Source of the DNA: Gammaproteobacteria bacterium
GTDB taxonomy: Bacteria; Pseudomonadota; Gammaproteobacteria; DSM-16500
Assembly (NCBI GenBank): GCA_004322325.1
Contig: SCTP01000328.1
Coordinates: 1-6,676, forward strand
DNA length: 6,676 bases
Direction of reading: 5' to 3'
In this document: piece after piece, positions 5,313-6,676 of the stretch
How the letters are laid out: each line of letters begins with the position of its first letter
Position numbering within the stretch: the first letter of the stretch is position 1
Notes under the pieces: model-generated
The model's database searches: none
The model's input: only the letters and a program-made list of their open reading frames with translations
What the model was told of the DNA's origin: nothing
Translations under genes and position numbers: made by a program

Positions 5313-6059
5313 ATGAGCCAGATTCGTCAGCGAAAATATGTCATTGTTTCAACCAGTTTTCATTTGCTGGTGTTATTCTTGCTGATTATGGGGTTTGATG
5401 TCACGACGCCTTTACCGGTATTTGAAAATACGAATAAGAACGATGTGATTAGTGCGGTGATGTTAGGGGATTCCACTAAAAGTAAAATATTACCGCAAGA
5501 ACAACCGCCAAAACCCACGCCAGTCGTGCAGCCAATCGTTAAAAAAGAGGTTATTGCTTTAAAACCAGCTGAAAAAAAGAAAATCGTCGACCCTAATTTA
5601 TTAGCCAATGATTTATTATCCGACATCAAAAAAACGACAGATAAGCAAAAGAAAATCAAACAAAAGCAGCTGCAAGCCCAATTCGAAAAATCCTTGCGGC
5701 AGACCGTATTGAATGACGATATTAAATTACAAAGTACGCAATCTCGTCAGGCGCAAGGCGAAGTGGATAAGTATAAAGCGCTCATCATGCAGGCGATTAG
5801 TGAGCGCTGGATTATTCCACCTCAAGTTGATAAAAAACGATCGTGTGAACTCATGATCCGCGTGGCCCCTGGCGGTGTGGTATTAGACGTGCAAGTGACG
5901 CGCAGCAGCGGAGATGTTGCCCTCGATAGTTCTGCCCGCGCGGCCGTGTTTAAAGCTTCGCCTTTGCCGGTACCCAAGGATCCGGATGCCTTCGAAGCAT
6001 TTCGGCAATTTATGCTAAAAGTTAAGCCAGAGAATGTATTGTCAAGTAACGTCACCTGA
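5313..6059 (+). CDS. tolA: TolA, periplasm-spanning arm of the Tol-Pal system (short form)
   Basis: This 248-residue protein links the TolQR motor to TolB/Pal and is a known entry point for some colicins and phages in other species. A cytoplasmic start (MSQIRQRK) leads to one membrane helix (about 9-27). That helix keeps the Ser13-xxx-His17 pair matching the SHLS motif, which contacts TolQR. A proline-rich stretch follows (about 61-74), then a lysine- and glutamine-rich helical arm (about 80-150). The arm lacks the alanine-lysine repeats of the E. coli protein (421 residues). The C-terminal domain begins near residue 149 (GEVDKYKALIMQAISERW), contains CELMIRVAPGGVVLDVQV and SSGD, and ends with ASPLPVP and a final KVKPENV. 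Only one cysteine is present (Cys178). The gene starts 6 bp after tolR with no clear ribosome site, so translation is probably coupled. Confidence 0.92.
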   Translation: MSQIRQRKYVIVSTSFHLLVLFLLIMGFDVTTPLPVFENTNKNDVISAVMLGDSTKSKILPQEQPPKPTPVVQPIVKKEVIALKPAEKKKIVDPNLLANDLLSDIKKTTDKQKKIKQKQLQAQFEKSLRQTVLNDDIKLQSTQSRQAQGEVDKYKALIMQAISERWIIPPQVDKKRSCELMIRVAPGGVVLDVQVTRSSGDVALDSSARAAVFKASPLPVPKDPDAFEAFRQFMLKVKPENVLSSNVT

Positions 6060-6082
6060 TCTCTCTATGTTATGCTAGTCAT

Positions 6083-6088
6083 AAGGAG
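6083..6088 (+). promoter_or_regulatory. Shine-Dalgarno site fixing the GTG start of the GGDEF-like gene
   Basis: AAGGAG lies 9 nt before the GTG at 6098. The overlapping ATG at 6096 is followed at once by TGA, so it cannot start this frame. The 38-bp gap after tolA holds no clear terminator or promoter, which fits co-transcription with tolA. Confidence 0.75.
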
Positions 6089-6097
6089 ATAGCGAAT

Positions 6098-6676
6098 GTG
6101 ATACAATTCATCATTATTGGCCTTACTCTTATTCTTCTCTTGTGTGTCGGGATTTATTTCTTTATCCATCATCAAATGAAAAATAAGTTTGAGGTGACGC
6201 TGACCTCATTAGAAAATTCCAAAGAATCCGAACGAAATTTACGCGTCGAAATCAGAGAGCTACAAAATAAAATGTATTATGCGATGACGGATGCCGTCAC
6301 GCACTTAGCAGGATGGCAATTATTCGAAGATCGTCTTAATCAAGCGATTCAAGAAAGTGCGCGTTATCAGCTAACGCTAGGGGTATTGTTTGTTGATATT
6401 GACGATTTCAAAGTCATTAATAACGCCTTAGGGTATATGTCGAGCGATGAATTGCTGCAAGAAGTCGCTGGTAGATTGAAATCCTCTATTCGCCAAGTGG
6501 ATACAGTGAGCCGTTTCAGTAAAGATATTTTTGTCATCTTACTCACTCAACTCGCTAAACCGGAAACAGCAGCGCTGGTGGCGCAACGCGTCTTACAGTC
6601 ACTCGCTGAGCCTTTTCGCATCAATGGAAATGATTTGCATATCACGGCCTGCATTGGGATTGGTATTTATCCAGTC
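6098..6676 (+). CDS. Membrane-anchored protein with a degenerate GGDEF domain, 3'-truncated by the window edge
   Basis: The frame is open from the GTG at 6098 to the end of the window, giving 193 residues. Residues 3-23 (QFIIIGLTLILLLCVGIYFF) form one membrane helix. A likely coiled coil (about 30-60) follows, then a GGDEF-family domain from about residue 63. Family landmarks are LFVDIDDFKVINNALGY (about 97-113), SDELLQEVAGRL and the late ITACIGIGIYP. The signature loop reads RFSKDIFVILL, so GGDEF is replaced by SKDIF (141-145). Other conserved positions also differ: the usual ND after FKxI is NN, and the GH is GY. By contrast RQVD (132-135) matches the RxxD inhibitory site at the right distance. 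The domain is therefore probably not a diguanylate cyclase. It may bind c-di-GMP or partner an EAL phosphodiesterase domain encoded beyond the window. It sits where tolB is usually found. Confidence 0.88.
   Translation, partial: MIQFIIIGLTLILLLCVGIYFFIHHQMKNKFEVTLTSLENSKESERNLRVEIRELQNKMYYAMTDAVTHLAGWQLFEDRLNQAIQESARYQLTLGVLFVDIDDFKVINNALGYMSSDELLQEVAGRLKSSIRQVDTVSRFSKDIFVILLTQLAKPETAALVAQRVLQSLAEPFRINGNDLHITACIGIGIYPV

Noticed and set aside
6096..6101. ATG start for the GGDEF-like gene
   Set aside because: This ATG is followed immediately by TGA. The GTG two bases later is in the correct frame.

Overview
The window carries a chromosomal housekeeping block from a gammaproteobacterium. From left to right it holds the 3' part of yebC, a toxin-antitoxin pair on the minus strand, ruvC, an unrecognised minus-strand gene, ruvAB, tolQRA, and the 5' part of a membrane-anchored GGDEF-domain gene. 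The order yebC-ruvC-ruvA-ruvB-tol is a classic gammaproteobacterial synteny. Moderate AT content, short intergenic gaps and protein style suggest a Legionellales or Coxiellaceae-like member. That lineage call is an inference and cannot be proven from this sequence alone.

Positions 1-599 hold the end of yebC, a translation-associated or regulatory factor. Positions 611-1229 (minus) hold a Phd/YefM-type antitoxin followed directly by a PIN-domain (VapC-like) toxin. A very good sigma70-type promoter, whose spacer is filled by 9-bp repeats, drives the pair. Positions 1351-1830 encode RuvC, the Holliday junction resolvase. Positions 1827-2330 (minus) encode a 167-residue protein that I do not recognise; its stop codon overlaps the stop of ruvC. 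Positions 2423-4075 encode RuvA and RuvB, abutting with no gap. Positions 4141-6059 encode TolQ, TolR and TolA, the inner-membrane motor of the Tol-Pal system. From 6098 to the right edge is a single-pass membrane protein with a GGDEF-like domain whose signature motif has decayed while its RxxD inhibitory site remains.

Functionally, RuvA, RuvB and RuvC form the branch-migration and resolution machine, and TolQ, TolR and TolA form the proton-driven complex that constricts the outer membrane at division. Two features depart from the usual layout. First, the yebC-ruvC-ruvA run is broken twice by genes on the opposite strand, so ruvC and ruvAB probably need their own promoters. Second, ybgC is missing between ruvB and tolQ, and tolB-pal do not follow tolA; a c-di-GMP-type sensor gene sits there instead.

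No rRNA, tRNA, CRISPR array, insertion sequence or convincing intrinsic terminator was seen. No stretch longer than about 125 bases lacks a gene. The points most worth a second look are the unrecognised gene at 1827-2330, the degenerate GGDEF protein, and the toxin-antitoxin insertion with its repeat-filled promoter.
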